A DNA stretch of 8,317 bases from Psychrobacter sp. (GTDB lineage Bacteria; Pseudomonadota; Gammaproteobacteria; Pseudomonadales; Moraxellaceae): contig JAAXIL010000203.1 of the NCBI GenBank assembly GCA_012270355.1, positions 1 to 8,317 on the forward strand, in the 5' to 3' direction. The position numbers and the translations under genes were made by a program. The notes under the pieces were generated by a model. It was not told the origin of the DNA and searched no databases. It saw nothing but the letters and a program-made list of their open reading frames with translations. The first letter of the stretch is position 1, and the number at the start of each line of letters is the position of its first letter. Shown one piece after another: positions 1-6,352 of the stretch.

Positions 1-633
1 AAGTTGCCTAAGCAAGCCTGTAGGGATCGCTGTTAAGTCGTCTCCCCATTTGTTGACGTCGACCCAAGCAAAGGTGTGAATCAAACCTTATTGCAAGATA
101 CTGACTTGATTGTGACGACGACGGGTAATTATCACGTTTGTAATAGCGAGATGCTCAAAGCCCTTAAATCTGGGGCAGTGGTATGTAATATTGGACATTT
201 TGACACCGAAATTGATACCCAGTTTATGCGGGACAACTGGCAGTGGGTTGAGGTCAAACCGCAAGTGCATCAAATCTACCGCTCAGGCGAGCCGACGACG
301 GACAATGCCGATTATCTAATTTTGCTTGCCGAAGGACGTTTGGTGAATTTAGGCAATGCCACTGGGCATCCCTCTCGCATCATGGACGGCTCATTTGCCA
401 ATCAGGTGTTGGCTCAAATGTATCTGCATGAAGAAAAGTTTAGCGAATTGCCTGTTGATGACCGCTTTGACAACCTTTACGTTAAGGTGTTGCCGAAGAA
501 ACTTGATGAAGAAGTGGCGGCGGCAATGGTAGCAGGTTTCAATGGCGTAATGACCAAACTTACTGACGAGCAAGCCGATTATATTGGTGTGCCTGTCGAA
601 GGTCCGTTTAAGCCTGAAGAATATAAGTACTAA
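1..633 (+). CDS. ahcY: S-adenosylhomocysteine hydrolase, 3' part only (cut by window edge; in-frame TAA at 34-36)
   Basis: AhcY reversibly splits S-adenosylhomocysteine into adenosine and homocysteine in the cytoplasm, using tightly bound NAD. It relieves product inhibition of methyltransferases. The 198 codons from 37 to 630 match the C-terminal part of the family. Visible motifs are VVSPF, the stretch DLIVTTTGN, the Rossmann piece [14 protein letters not shown], the signature [19 protein letters not shown] followed by [21 protein letters not shown], and the tail PFKPEEYKY. The Lys and Tyr of that tail are known in the family to reach the NAD site of a neighbouring subunit. The same frame continues left as QAC-R-D-R-C-stop-VVSPF. 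This lines up residue for residue with the usual QAC-x-D-G-x-E-VVSPF, but with TAA where Glu is expected, and the first four codons are unrecognisable. A GTG at 76 is an internal codon, not a credible start. metF follows 10 nt downstream. Family identity is very secure; whether the gene is intact is not. Confidence 0.93.
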
Positions 634-635
634 GG
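632..635 (+). promoter_or_regulatory. Ribosome binding site of metF
   Basis: AAGG overlaps the ahcY stop codon and lies 8 nt before the ATG at 644. It decides the metF start: the same frame is open back to 584 inside ahcY, but those 20 extra codons lack a good ribosome site and do not resemble MetF. The overlap with the upstream stop fits translational coupling. Confidence 0.65.
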
Positions 636-643
636 CGTATCCA

Positions 644-1498
644 ATGACCACATTTTCTTTTGAGTTTTTCCCTGCAAAAACGGATGAAGGAGTCGATAAG
701 CTGTGCCAAACGTTCGACACCTTAAACAACCTTGCCCCCACCTACTTTTCGGTCACCTATGGGGCGGGCGGTACGACTCGCAATCGCACCCTGGACATCG
801 TCAAACGCCTACACAAGCGAAGCGACACGCCAATAGCCCCGCATATTTCGTGCATTGGCGATAGCAAAGATGCCATTAAGTCATTGCTTGAAGAATACCG
901 CAGTATGGGCATCAGCCGATTGGTGGCACTGCGAGGCGATTTGCCGTCGGGTCAAGTAGACATGGGTGAGTTGCCTTATGCTCTCGATTTGGTACAGTTT
1001 ATTCGCCATGAGTTTGGCGATGACTTTCACATCGAGGTCGCCGCTTATCCTGAGATGCACCCGCAAGCTAAGAGTTTTGCCTTTGACGTGCAAAATTTGG
1101 TTGCCAAGTTTGAAGCAGGGGCAAACAACGCCATCACCCAGTTTTTCTATAATGCCGACAGCTATTTGCACTTGCGAGATGCAGTAGAAAAACACGGCAT
1201 CGACACCACCAACCATCCGATTGTGGCAGGTATTATGCCCATCACCAATGCCAGCAGTTTAATCCGCTTTGCCGATAGTACGGGGGCGGATATTCCCCGT
1301 TATGTCCGTAAGCAACTGGCAGACTTTGGCGATGACCGCAAAGCCATTCGTGCATTTGGCTTTGAAGTGGTACAAAGACTGTGCGAGCGTTTGATGAGTG
1401 AGGGCGTGCCAGCGTTTCACTTTTATAGCATGAACAAGGTATCGCCAAGTCAGCAACTGGTCGAGGCGTTGGGTTTGACCAGCGGAGCAGAGCGTTAG
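644..1498 (+). CDS. metF: 5,10-methylenetetrahydrofolate reductase
   Basis: MetF reduces 5,10-methylene-tetrahydrofolate to 5-methyl-tetrahydrofolate with FAD as cofactor. The product is the methyl donor for methionine synthase. The protein has 284 residues, close to the usual bacterial length of about 290, and forms one TIM-barrel domain. Visible motifs are FEFFPAKT (5-12; Glu7 matches the catalytic Glu28 of the E. coli enzyme), FSVTYGAGGTT (35-45), PHISCIG (66-72), ALRGDLP (95-101; Asp99 matches the flavin-tuning Asp120), AAYPEMHPQA (133-142), AGANNAITQFFYN (158-170) and GIMPITN (196-202). The chosen ATG puts FEFFP at the family's normal distance from the N-terminus. It sits 10 nt after ahcY and 2 nt before rsmE, so it is almost certainly cotranscribed. 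The ahcY-metF pairing, common in proteobacteria, links homocysteine release with the methyl group used to recycle it. Confidence 0.96.
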   Translation: MTTFSFEFFPAKTDEGVDKLCQTFDTLNNLAPTYFSVTYGAGGTTRNRTLDIVKRLHKRSDTPIAPHISCIGDSKDAIKSLLEEYRSMGISRLVALRGDLPSGQVDMGELPYALDLVQFIRHEFGDDFHIEVAAYPEMHPQAKSFAFDVQNLVAKFEAGANNAITQFFYNADSYLHLRDAVEKHGIDTTNHPIVAGIMPITNASSLIRFADSTGADIPRYVRKQLADFGDDRKAIRAFGFEVVQRLCERLMSEGVPAFHFYSMNKVSPSQQLVEALGLTSGAER

Positions 1499-1500
1499 CC

Positions 1501-2379
1501 ATGCGACGTTTTTTTTATCCGCACGGCGAGACTGATTTGGTTGATGAAGTCATGCCTTTAGCTCATCGTCAGATTGGCGACACCTTACCCCTACCCGATT
1601 CTATCCGCCATCATTGGTGTCAAGTTTTGCGGGCGAAGGTTGATGATGAGGCAGTGCTATTTGACGGCTTGGGGGGCGAGCGTCAGGTAACCTTGACTGC
1701 TATCGACAAAAAAAACGCTAACGTCACGCTCGGTGAGCATCATGACGTCGATCGCACCGCACCCATCGCTAGCAATGTCGCCATTGTGATGAGCCGAGGC
1801 GACCGCATGGATTATGTCATCCAAAAATCTACTGAGCTTGGGGCAAGTGTGATTCAACTACTCACGAGCGAACATGGCGAAGTTCGCTTAAAGTCGCATC
1901 AAGTTGATAAAAAACTGGCACACTGGCAACAAGTCGCCCTATCTGCTTGTGAGCAATGTGGACTCAATCGTCCGCCTGTTGTGATCTCCCCTATCCCGAT
2001 TGACGAGTTTTTGGCAGGTAGTCACGGCAAGGCATCGGATGAGACGGACTATTTATTGCATCAGTCATTTTATCAACGCCTTCTAGACACGCCTGCTGAT
2101 TTACAGTTGGTATTGGCAGTACCTAATCGTCAGCAATCGATGACAAAATCTATGCCAGTGAGCATGAACGACATTCAAAGTAAACTTCATTTATCGGCAA
2201 AGCCCCGCCTGCACATACAACTGTTAATCGGAGCAGAAGGCGGATTGTCCGATAGCGAGATTGAAAAAGCATTGCAAGTAGGCTTTTTGCCTTGGCAAAT
2301 TGGTGAGCGGGTGCTTCGCACCGAAACCGCCCCTGTTGTGGCGTTAAGTTTGTTGAATGCTTGTGCGAAATTATCTTAA
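1501..2379 (+). CDS. rsmE: 16S rRNA (uracil-1498-N3)-methyltransferase RsmE, long variant
   Basis: RsmE methylates N3 of U1498 in 16S rRNA, using S-adenosylmethionine, on the assembled small subunit. An N-terminal PUA-like RNA-binding part (about 1-90, with HHWCQVLRAKVDDE) precedes a SPOUT knotted methyltransferase domain. That domain carries VMSRGDRMDYVIQKSTELGA (96-115), WQQVALSACEQCGLNRPP (142-159), LLIGAEGGLS (241-250) and GERVLRTETAPVVALSLL (268-285). At 292 residues it is about 50 longer than E. coli RsmE (243). The extra length is near the N-terminus (about 9-28) and in a segment at about 172-238 before the cofactor loop. Two positions differ from the usual family: GAEGG replaces GPEGG, and Leu155 stands where Arg is normal in EQxGR. 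The ATG is 2 nt after metF, with GGAG at 1484-1487 as a distant and weak ribosome site, so translation is probably coupled. Assignment is secure; full activity is an inference. Confidence 0.93.
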   Translation: MRRFFYPHGETDLVDEVMPLAHRQIGDTLPLPDSIRHHWCQVLRAKVDDEAVLFDGLGGERQVTLTAIDKKNANVTLGEHHDVDRTAPIASNVAIVMSRGDRMDYVIQKSTELGASVIQLLTSEHGEVRLKSHQVDKKLAHWQQVALSACEQCGLNRPPVVISPIPIDEFLAGSHGKASDETDYLLHQSFYQRLLDTPADLQLVLAVPNRQQSMTKSMPVSMNDIQSKLHLSAKPRLHIQLLIGAEGGLSDSEIEKALQVGFLPWQIGERVLRTETAPVVALSLLNACAKLS

Positions 2380-2384
2380 AAGTT

Positions 2385-2426
2385 CGTCTTGATAAAAAGC
2401 TTTTTGCCATCAAGATGTGTTTTATT
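2385..2426 (+). terminator. Probable intrinsic terminator after rsmE
   Basis: Arms 2385-2393 and 2409-2417 pair over 9 bp (8 Watson-Crick pairs and one G-U), with core TCTTGAT/ATCAAGA. The interior contains the 12-nt palindrome AAAAAGCTTTTT, which can extend the stem. A T-rich stretch (2418-2426, GTTTTATT-like) follows. It lies 5 nt after the rsmE stop and would end the ahcY-metF-rsmE transcript. The stem is AT-rich, so strength is uncertain. Confidence 0.55.
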
Positions 2427-2429
2427 GCT

Positions 2430-2452
2430 ATTATCGTCGGTTTTATTATCGT
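2430..2452 (+). repeat. Direct repeat of ATTATCGT, 15-nt spacing, in the gap before the EAL gene
   Basis: ATTATCGT occurs at 2430-2437 and again at 2445-2452. The related core ATTATCG recurs at 4444-4450, in the gap before the acyl-CoA dehydrogenases. The 121 bases between the rsmE terminator and the ATG at 2548 must hold the promoter of the EAL gene. I see TATTAT at 2444-2449 and TTTAAT at 2473-2478 as weak -10-like strings, but no convincing -35 element. Binding-site function for the repeat is speculation. Confidence 0.3.
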
Positions 2453-2547
2453 GTCCATAAACCAGCCCTTATTTTAATACATACCAACTTAGCTCAAAAA
2501 CCTGTCTTCAAATTCAGCAAAATAAATTATTTTCCTAGCCATCCTCT

Positions 2548-4248
2548 ATGACCAATCTCATCGATTCACACCTCAAATCGCAAGTGCTGGCGAAAATTTG
2601 CACTCATTCGCAAGAAGGCATATTTATCTTAGATGCGGACTGGTGTTTTGTGTGGGTGAATGAGAGTTTGAGCATGATTTTGGGATATACCGAAGATGAG
2701 TTGCTCAGGTCGCCCTTGGCAATGGTCACCCACGACCCCAATAGCCATCAACCTTATTCCCTAATCCACCGTCTGCAAAATAATCTTCAAATTGAAGACT
2801 ACTTTTTTAGCGAGTTTTCTTGCCATACCCGCTATGATGTCTATATTGATGCCAACATCACCGTTTGGCGAGTTGACGTAGAAAATGAGTTTTATTATGC
2901 AGGGGCAATTCGCGATGTGAGAGGGTCTATGGCAACCAAACGTACCCTTGAAAAGGTCTTGAACTTTAACCAAACCACAGGCTTGCCCAATCGCACTTTT
3001 TTTATGTCACAACTTGCAGATCATTTGCTTGAGACTTATCAAGAGCTGGTGATTGTAAGGTTTAATATCGACCGCTTTCGGGCATATTTGAATGCATTGG
3101 ATGAAGCGGTCATTGACGATTTACTTAATCAATTGGCTAATCGCATTGGGCGTCTAGCACTTGGGAATTTAAAAATCTTTTCACATTATGGCGTGGATGA
3201 TTTTGCCATGCTATTTGAATGCAAACACGCTGACATGGCTCGAGATGCTCTTGAGCAAATTATGCAGCAGTTTGAAATGGCGTTTGGAGCAGGTGAAGAG
3301 CAAGTCTATCTGCACATTTCGATGGGCGTGAGTGTGTACCCTAAAGATGGTGAACAGATGGATGTGTTGGTACGCAATGCCGAAAAAGCCATGAACTTTG
3401 CCAAACATAGCGAAGGTCAAGATGTGGTATGGTATGATACCTCGCTTGGCATGGAAACCCTACCCAGCCTAAAGCTTGAAGCTCAGATTCGCAGGGCATT
3501 AGAAAACGGTGAGTTTGTTGCCTATTATCAACCCAAATATGAACTGCAAACCGGACAGTTGGCAGGCTTTGAGACGCTGGTGCGTTGGCACCATCCTACT
3601 CGCGGACTACTCACTCCTTTTCAATTTATCCATACCATCATCGAATCTCGACTGTCGTTTGAATTGTTCGAACAAATGCTGAATCAAGCCACCACGCAAA
3701 TCCTTGCTTGGCTTGATATGAATCATTCAGTTAATGTTTGCATCAACACCGATGCATCGGAGTTCCGTCACCCTAGCTTTTTGTCCAGTTTGCAGTCAGC
3801 TTTAGACAAGGCTCATACGCATCCAAATTTTGATGCGTCTAAGATGATTATTGAGATGACTGAGTCGTCTCTGATGATTAAAGATGACACCAGCGTGGAT
3901 GCCGTCAATGCCCTAAAGAATATGGGGCTTAGCGTGGCACTCGATGACTTCGGCACGGGTTATGCCTCTTTAAGCTATCTGCATTATTATCCGTTTGATT
4001 ACGTCAAAATCGACAAGAGTTTTATTGATGATATTGTTCACGACCAAAAGCATTGTGACATTGTTGAAGCCATTGTGACCATGACCCATCGCTTGGGCAT
4101 GAAAGTGATTGCTGAAGGTATAGAAACCGAAGCTCAAGCCAATTTGGTCAGAAAACTAGGGTGTGAATACGCACAAGGCTACTACTATGGCAAACCCATG
4201 TCTGCTCGTGAGGCGACTGACTTACTTAAAAAGAACTCCTTAAAGTAG
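2548..4248 (+). CDS. PAS-GGDEF(degenerate)-EAL protein, probable c-di-GMP phosphodiesterase
   Basis: This is a 566-residue cytoplasmic signalling protein with no signal peptide or membrane segment. A PAS sensor domain (about 10-125) ends in DVRGSMATKRTLEKVL, the usual linker into the next domain. The GGDEF domain (about 135-300) has TTGLPNR (143-149) but is degenerate: the signature is GVDDF (215-219), and the first metal-binding Asp is Asn173 in RFNIDRF. Diguanylate cyclase activity is therefore unlikely. The EAL domain (about 305-560) reads ETL (342-344) and keeps Asn400, Glu436 in IEMTES, Asp466-Asp467 in DDFGTGYASL, Lys487 in VKIDKSF, Glu523 in AEGIET and Gln543 in QGYYYGKPM. These are the metal and catalytic positions of active EAL enzymes, so hydrolysis of c-di-GMP to pGpG is expected. 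An in-frame TAG at 2536-2538 fixes ATG 2548 as the first possible start. No Shine-Dalgarno sequence precedes it. It appears to be transcribed alone. The PAS ligand is unknown. Confidence 0.9.
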   Translation: MTNLIDSHLKSQVLAKICTHSQEGIFILDADWCFVWVNESLSMILGYTEDELLRSPLAMVTHDPNSHQPYSLIHRLQNNLQIEDYFFSEFSCHTRYDVYIDANITVWRVDVENEFYYAGAIRDVRGSMATKRTLEKVLNFNQTTGLPNRTFFMSQLADHLLETYQELVIVRFNIDRFRAYLNALDEAVIDDLLNQLANRIGRLALGNLKIFSHYGVDDFAMLFECKHADMARDALEQIMQQFEMAFGAGEEQVYLHISMGVSVYPKDGEQMDVLVRNAEKAMNFAKHSEGQDVVWYDTSLGMETLPSLKLEAQIRRALENGEFVAYYQPKYELQTGQLAGFETLVRWHHPTRGLLTPFQFIHTIIESRLSFELFEQMLNQATTQILAWLDMNHSVNVCINTDASEFRHPSFLSSLQSALDKAHTHPNFDASKMIIEMTESSLMIKDDTSVDAVNALKNMGLSVALDDFGTGYASLSYLHYYPFDYVKIDKSFIDDIVHDQKHCDIVEAIVTMTHRLGMKVIAEGIETEAQANLVRKLGCEYAQGYYYGKPMSAREATDLLKKNSLK

Positions 4249-4360
4249 TATCTTTGCCTGTGCAAAAAAAAGTTTTTATGCCCCCTGCATTACTTTTCAG
4301 CATATTGCCTTAAAGTCTACCTTGCCTTTTCGTGACCCATTAGTTTACACCCATATACCG

Positions 4361-4387
4361 AAAAACCCTGCGGCAGATGGGGGTTTT
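4361..4387 (+). terminator. Probable intrinsic terminator after the EAL gene
   Basis: AAAACCC (4362-4368) pairs with GGGTTTT (4381-4387) across a 12-nt loop, which itself can form a small CTG-CAG hairpin. An A-run on the left and T-run on the right allow termination in both directions. It lies 112 nt after the EAL stop, which is rather far, and the downstream T-tract is short. The sequence between the stop and this hairpin shows no gene. Confidence 0.5.
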
Positions 4388-4397
4388 GTGCTAAATT

Positions 4398-4488
4398 TTG
4401 TCAACGTATTTATACATAAATAAATAGCAATACAATTGTTGCGATTATCGACTTGCACCCTCAACTTTTTGTTCTCCTATAGTTTAAT
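4398..4488 (+). promoter_or_regulatory. Candidate promoter region of the acyl-CoA dehydrogenase pair
   Basis: Two sigma70-like arrangements are possible. TTGTCA (4398-4403, 5/6 match) has a poor -10 TAAATA (4421-4426) at 17 nt spacing. TTGCAC (4453-4458) has TATAGT (4478-4483) at 19 nt. Neither is convincing alone. A promoter is expected here because a terminator precedes and a gene with a good ribosome site follows. Confidence 0.3.
4427..4450. promoter_or_regulatory. Adjacent short inverted repeats, candidate operator
   Basis: GCAA-N8-TTGC (4427-4442) directly abuts the perfect odd palindrome CGATTATCG (4442-4450). Both lie between the two candidate promoter arrangements of the acyl-CoA dehydrogenase pair. 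Fatty-acid degradation genes are often repressed by TetR- or GntR-type acyl-CoA sensors that bind such dyads. I cannot match this sequence to a known regulator site, so function is inference only. Confidence 0.22.
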
Positions 4489-4493
4489 ACCAT

Positions 4494-4498
4494 AAGGA
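4494..4498 (+). promoter_or_regulatory. Ribosome binding site of the first acyl-CoA dehydrogenase
   Basis: AAGGA lies 7 nt before ATG 4506, a near-ideal Shine-Dalgarno sequence and spacing. It supports that start, as does the family-typical N-terminus. Confidence 0.8.
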
Positions 4499-4505
4499 TA
4501 TCACC

Positions 4506-6311
4506 ATGCAATACAACGCCCCATTACGAGATCTTCAGTTTGTGATGCACGAAGTGCTCGACAGTGAAGCTCACTATCAACAAATCCCTGCTTACTCGCA
4601 TGTGGAAGCGGACATTGTGGACAGTTATCTTGAAACTGCTGGTAGTTTCGCCCAAAACGAATTATCCCCGCTCAACATGAGTGGCGATGCCGAAGGTTGC
4701 CGCTTTGAAGATGGACAAGTTTTTACGCCAAAAGGTTTTAAGGAAGCGTACAAGCAGTATTGCGAGCTAGGCTTTACGGCATTGACGTCAGAAGAAGAGT
4801 TTGGTGGACAAAATATGCCAACTTCGCTCAATTCAGCGGTGAGCGAAATCATTGGCACGGCGAACTGGTCGTTTGCCATGTATCCAGGGTTGTCTGAAGG
4901 AGCGATAGCGACGCTTGAACATCACGGCACAGAAGAGCAAAAAAACCGCTATTTACCCAATTTGGTCAGTGGTGAATGGTCGGGCGTGATGTGCTTGACC
5001 GAACCGCAATGTGGCTCGGACTTGGGGCTGGTACGCACCAAAGCCGAACCGCAAGGCGATGGCAGTTACAAAATTAACGGCACGAAGATTTGGATTTCGG
5101 CAGGCGAACACGACATGACGGATAACATTATCCATATCGTGTTGGCTCGTCTGCCAGACGCCCCTATGGGCACAAAAGGGTTGTCGTTGTTTATCGTACC
5201 AAAGTTTATGGTGAATAATGATGGTTCGCTCGGTGAGCGTAATGCCGTGAGTTGTGGCTCGATTGAGCACAAAATGGGCATCAAAGCCTCTGCCACTTGC
5301 GTAATGAATTACGACGGGGCAACAGGCTTTTTAATTGGTCCTGAAAATAAAGGCTTAAACTGTATGTTTACCTTTATGAACGTGGCTCGCATCGGCACGG
5401 CAATTCAAGGCGTCACCGCTTCTGAATATGCGTTTCAAGGGGCACTCGCATTCGCTAAAGACCGCCTTGCAATGCGGGCTTTAGGCGGTGCAAAATTCCC
5501 CGACAAACCTGCCGACCCGATTATTGTGCATCCTGCTGTGCGGGATATGCTGCTCACCACCAAAGCCTTTGCTGAGGGCGGTCGAGCGTTAATCATCTAT
5601 ATGTCGCAATTTGCTGACATTGTGGCACAGCAAGGCGATAGCAATATGGATGCCGATACGGTTAAATATGCCGATCAAATGTTGTCACTTCTCACGCCTA
5701 TCGGCAAAGCATTTTTGACCGAAACGGGTTTTGAATCATCCAAGCATGGCGTTCAAGTATTGGGCGGTAGCGGATTCTGCGTTGAATATGGCATGGAACA
5801 AAATATCCGTGATACCACTATCTCGTGCATCTATGAAGGCACGACCCAAATTCAATCGCTTGATTTACTTGGTCGCAAAGTGCTGGGCTCACAAGGCAAA
5901 CTGCTTGCTAACTTTAGCAAAGTGATTCATAAGTTTTGCGAGTCGCATAAAGACGACGACAGCATGGGACAATTTGTGCGTCCGCTCGCCAAACTCAATA
6001 AAGAATGGGGCGAGCTGACCTCTCGAATTGGCATGCAAGCCACGCAAGACCCCGAAAATGTGGGGGCAGCAGCCGTTGATTATATGTACTACAGTGGCTA
6101 TGTCACCCTTGCTTATTTGTGGGCTCGCATGGCAGCAGTCGCACAGCAACACATCAACAATGGCTCAGACGATGCGTTTTACAAAGCCAAACTCAAAACC
6201 GCTCAGTTCTACTTTGCGAAATTGTTGCCACGCACCAAAGTTCATGTTGCTCGCATCGACTCAGGCTCTGAAGTGTTGATGGATATGGACGTAGAAGAGT
6301 TTGTATTTTAA
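4506..6311 (+). CDS. Long-type (FadE5-like) acyl-CoA dehydrogenase, first of a tandem pair
   Basis: Acyl-CoA dehydrogenases make the trans-2-enoyl-CoA in the first step of beta-oxidation, using FAD and passing electrons to electron-transfer flavoprotein. At 601 residues this belongs to the long class (M. tuberculosis FadE5, P. aeruginosa PA0506/PA0508), with an extra N-terminal segment and an added C-terminal helical domain. A short N-terminal family region (about 1-35) precedes the N-terminal helical domain. The middle beta domain has CLTEPQCGSDLG (163-174), GTKIWISAGEHD (192-203) and IEHKMGIKASATCVM (253-267). The C-terminal helical domain has VLGGSGF (418-424) and RDTTISCIYEGTTQIQ (435-450). 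Glu444 in YEGT is the expected catalytic base, and the extra C-terminal domain covers about 460-601. No signal peptide or membrane segment is seen. Compared with its neighbour it has Cys169 where Ala is usual (EPxAGxD). Chain-length preference cannot be read from sequence. It is probably cotranscribed with the gene 41 nt downstream. Confidence 0.93.
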   Translation: MQYNAPLRDLQFVMHEVLDSEAHYQQIPAYSHVEADIVDSYLETAGSFAQNELSPLNMSGDAEGCRFEDGQVFTPKGFKEAYKQYCELGFTALTSEEEFGGQNMPTSLNSAVSEIIGTANWSFAMYPGLSEGAIATLEHHGTEEQKNRYLPNLVSGEWSGVMCLTEPQCGSDLGLVRTKAEPQGDGSYKINGTKIWISAGEHDMTDNIIHIVLARLPDAPMGTKGLSLFIVPKFMVNNDGSLGERNAVSCGSIEHKMGIKASATCVMNYDGATGFLIGPENKGLNCMFTFMNVARIGTAIQGVTASEYAFQGALAFAKDRLAMRALGGAKFPDKPADPIIVHPAVRDMLLTTKAFAEGGRALIIYMSQFADIVAQQGDSNMDADTVKYADQMLSLLTPIGKAFLTETGFESSKHGVQVLGGSGFCVEYGMEQNIRDTTISCIYEGTTQIQSLDLLGRKVLGSQGKLLANFSKVIHKFCESHKDDDSMGQFVRPLAKLNKEWGELTSRIGMQATQDPENVGAAAVDYMYYSGYVTLAYLWARMAAVAQQHINNGSDDAFYKAKLKTAQFYFAKLLPRTKVHVARIDSGSEVLMDMDVEEFVF

Positions 6312-6342
6312 TCGACATCCCAATTTTAATTGTTTAATCATT

Positions 6343-6346
6343 AGGA
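6343..6346 (+). promoter_or_regulatory. Ribosome binding site of the second acyl-CoA dehydrogenase
   Basis: AGGA (in TTAGGAAAC) lies 6 nt before ATG 6353. It gives the second gene its own initiation signal, in a 41-nt gap that contains no terminator. Confidence 0.75.
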
Positions 6347-6352
6347 AACACT

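Noticed and set aside
76..633. ahcY treated as a short complete gene starting at GTG 76
   Set aside because: Family homology continues upstream of 76 in the same frame (VVSPFVD), so 76 is an internal Val codon of a cut gene.
584..643. Longer metF start at GTG/ATG-type codon 584, inside ahcY
   Set aside because: The 20 extra residues do not resemble MetF and would overlap ahcY. ATG 644 has a ribosome site and gives the family-normal N-terminus.
881..1216. Open frames on the minus strand over metF, and similar ones over ahcY, rsmE, the EAL gene and both dehydrogenases
   Set aside because: They lie opposite well-recognised genes, have no family motifs and no ribosome sites of note. They are shadow frames.
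2548..4248. Calling the EAL protein a dual diguanylate cyclase/phosphodiesterase
   Set aside because: The GGDEF signature is GVDDF and one metal-binding Asp is Asn, so cyclase activity is unlikely.
4262..4281. Hairpin GCAAAAA/TTTTT-A-TGC just after the EAL stop as a terminator
   Set aside because: The stem has a bulge, is almost all A-T, and is followed by C residues instead of a T-tract.
4278..4313. An 11-codon ORF (ATG CCC CCT ... TAA) in the gap after the EAL gene
   Set aside because: It has no ribosome site, no recognisable sequence and chance length.
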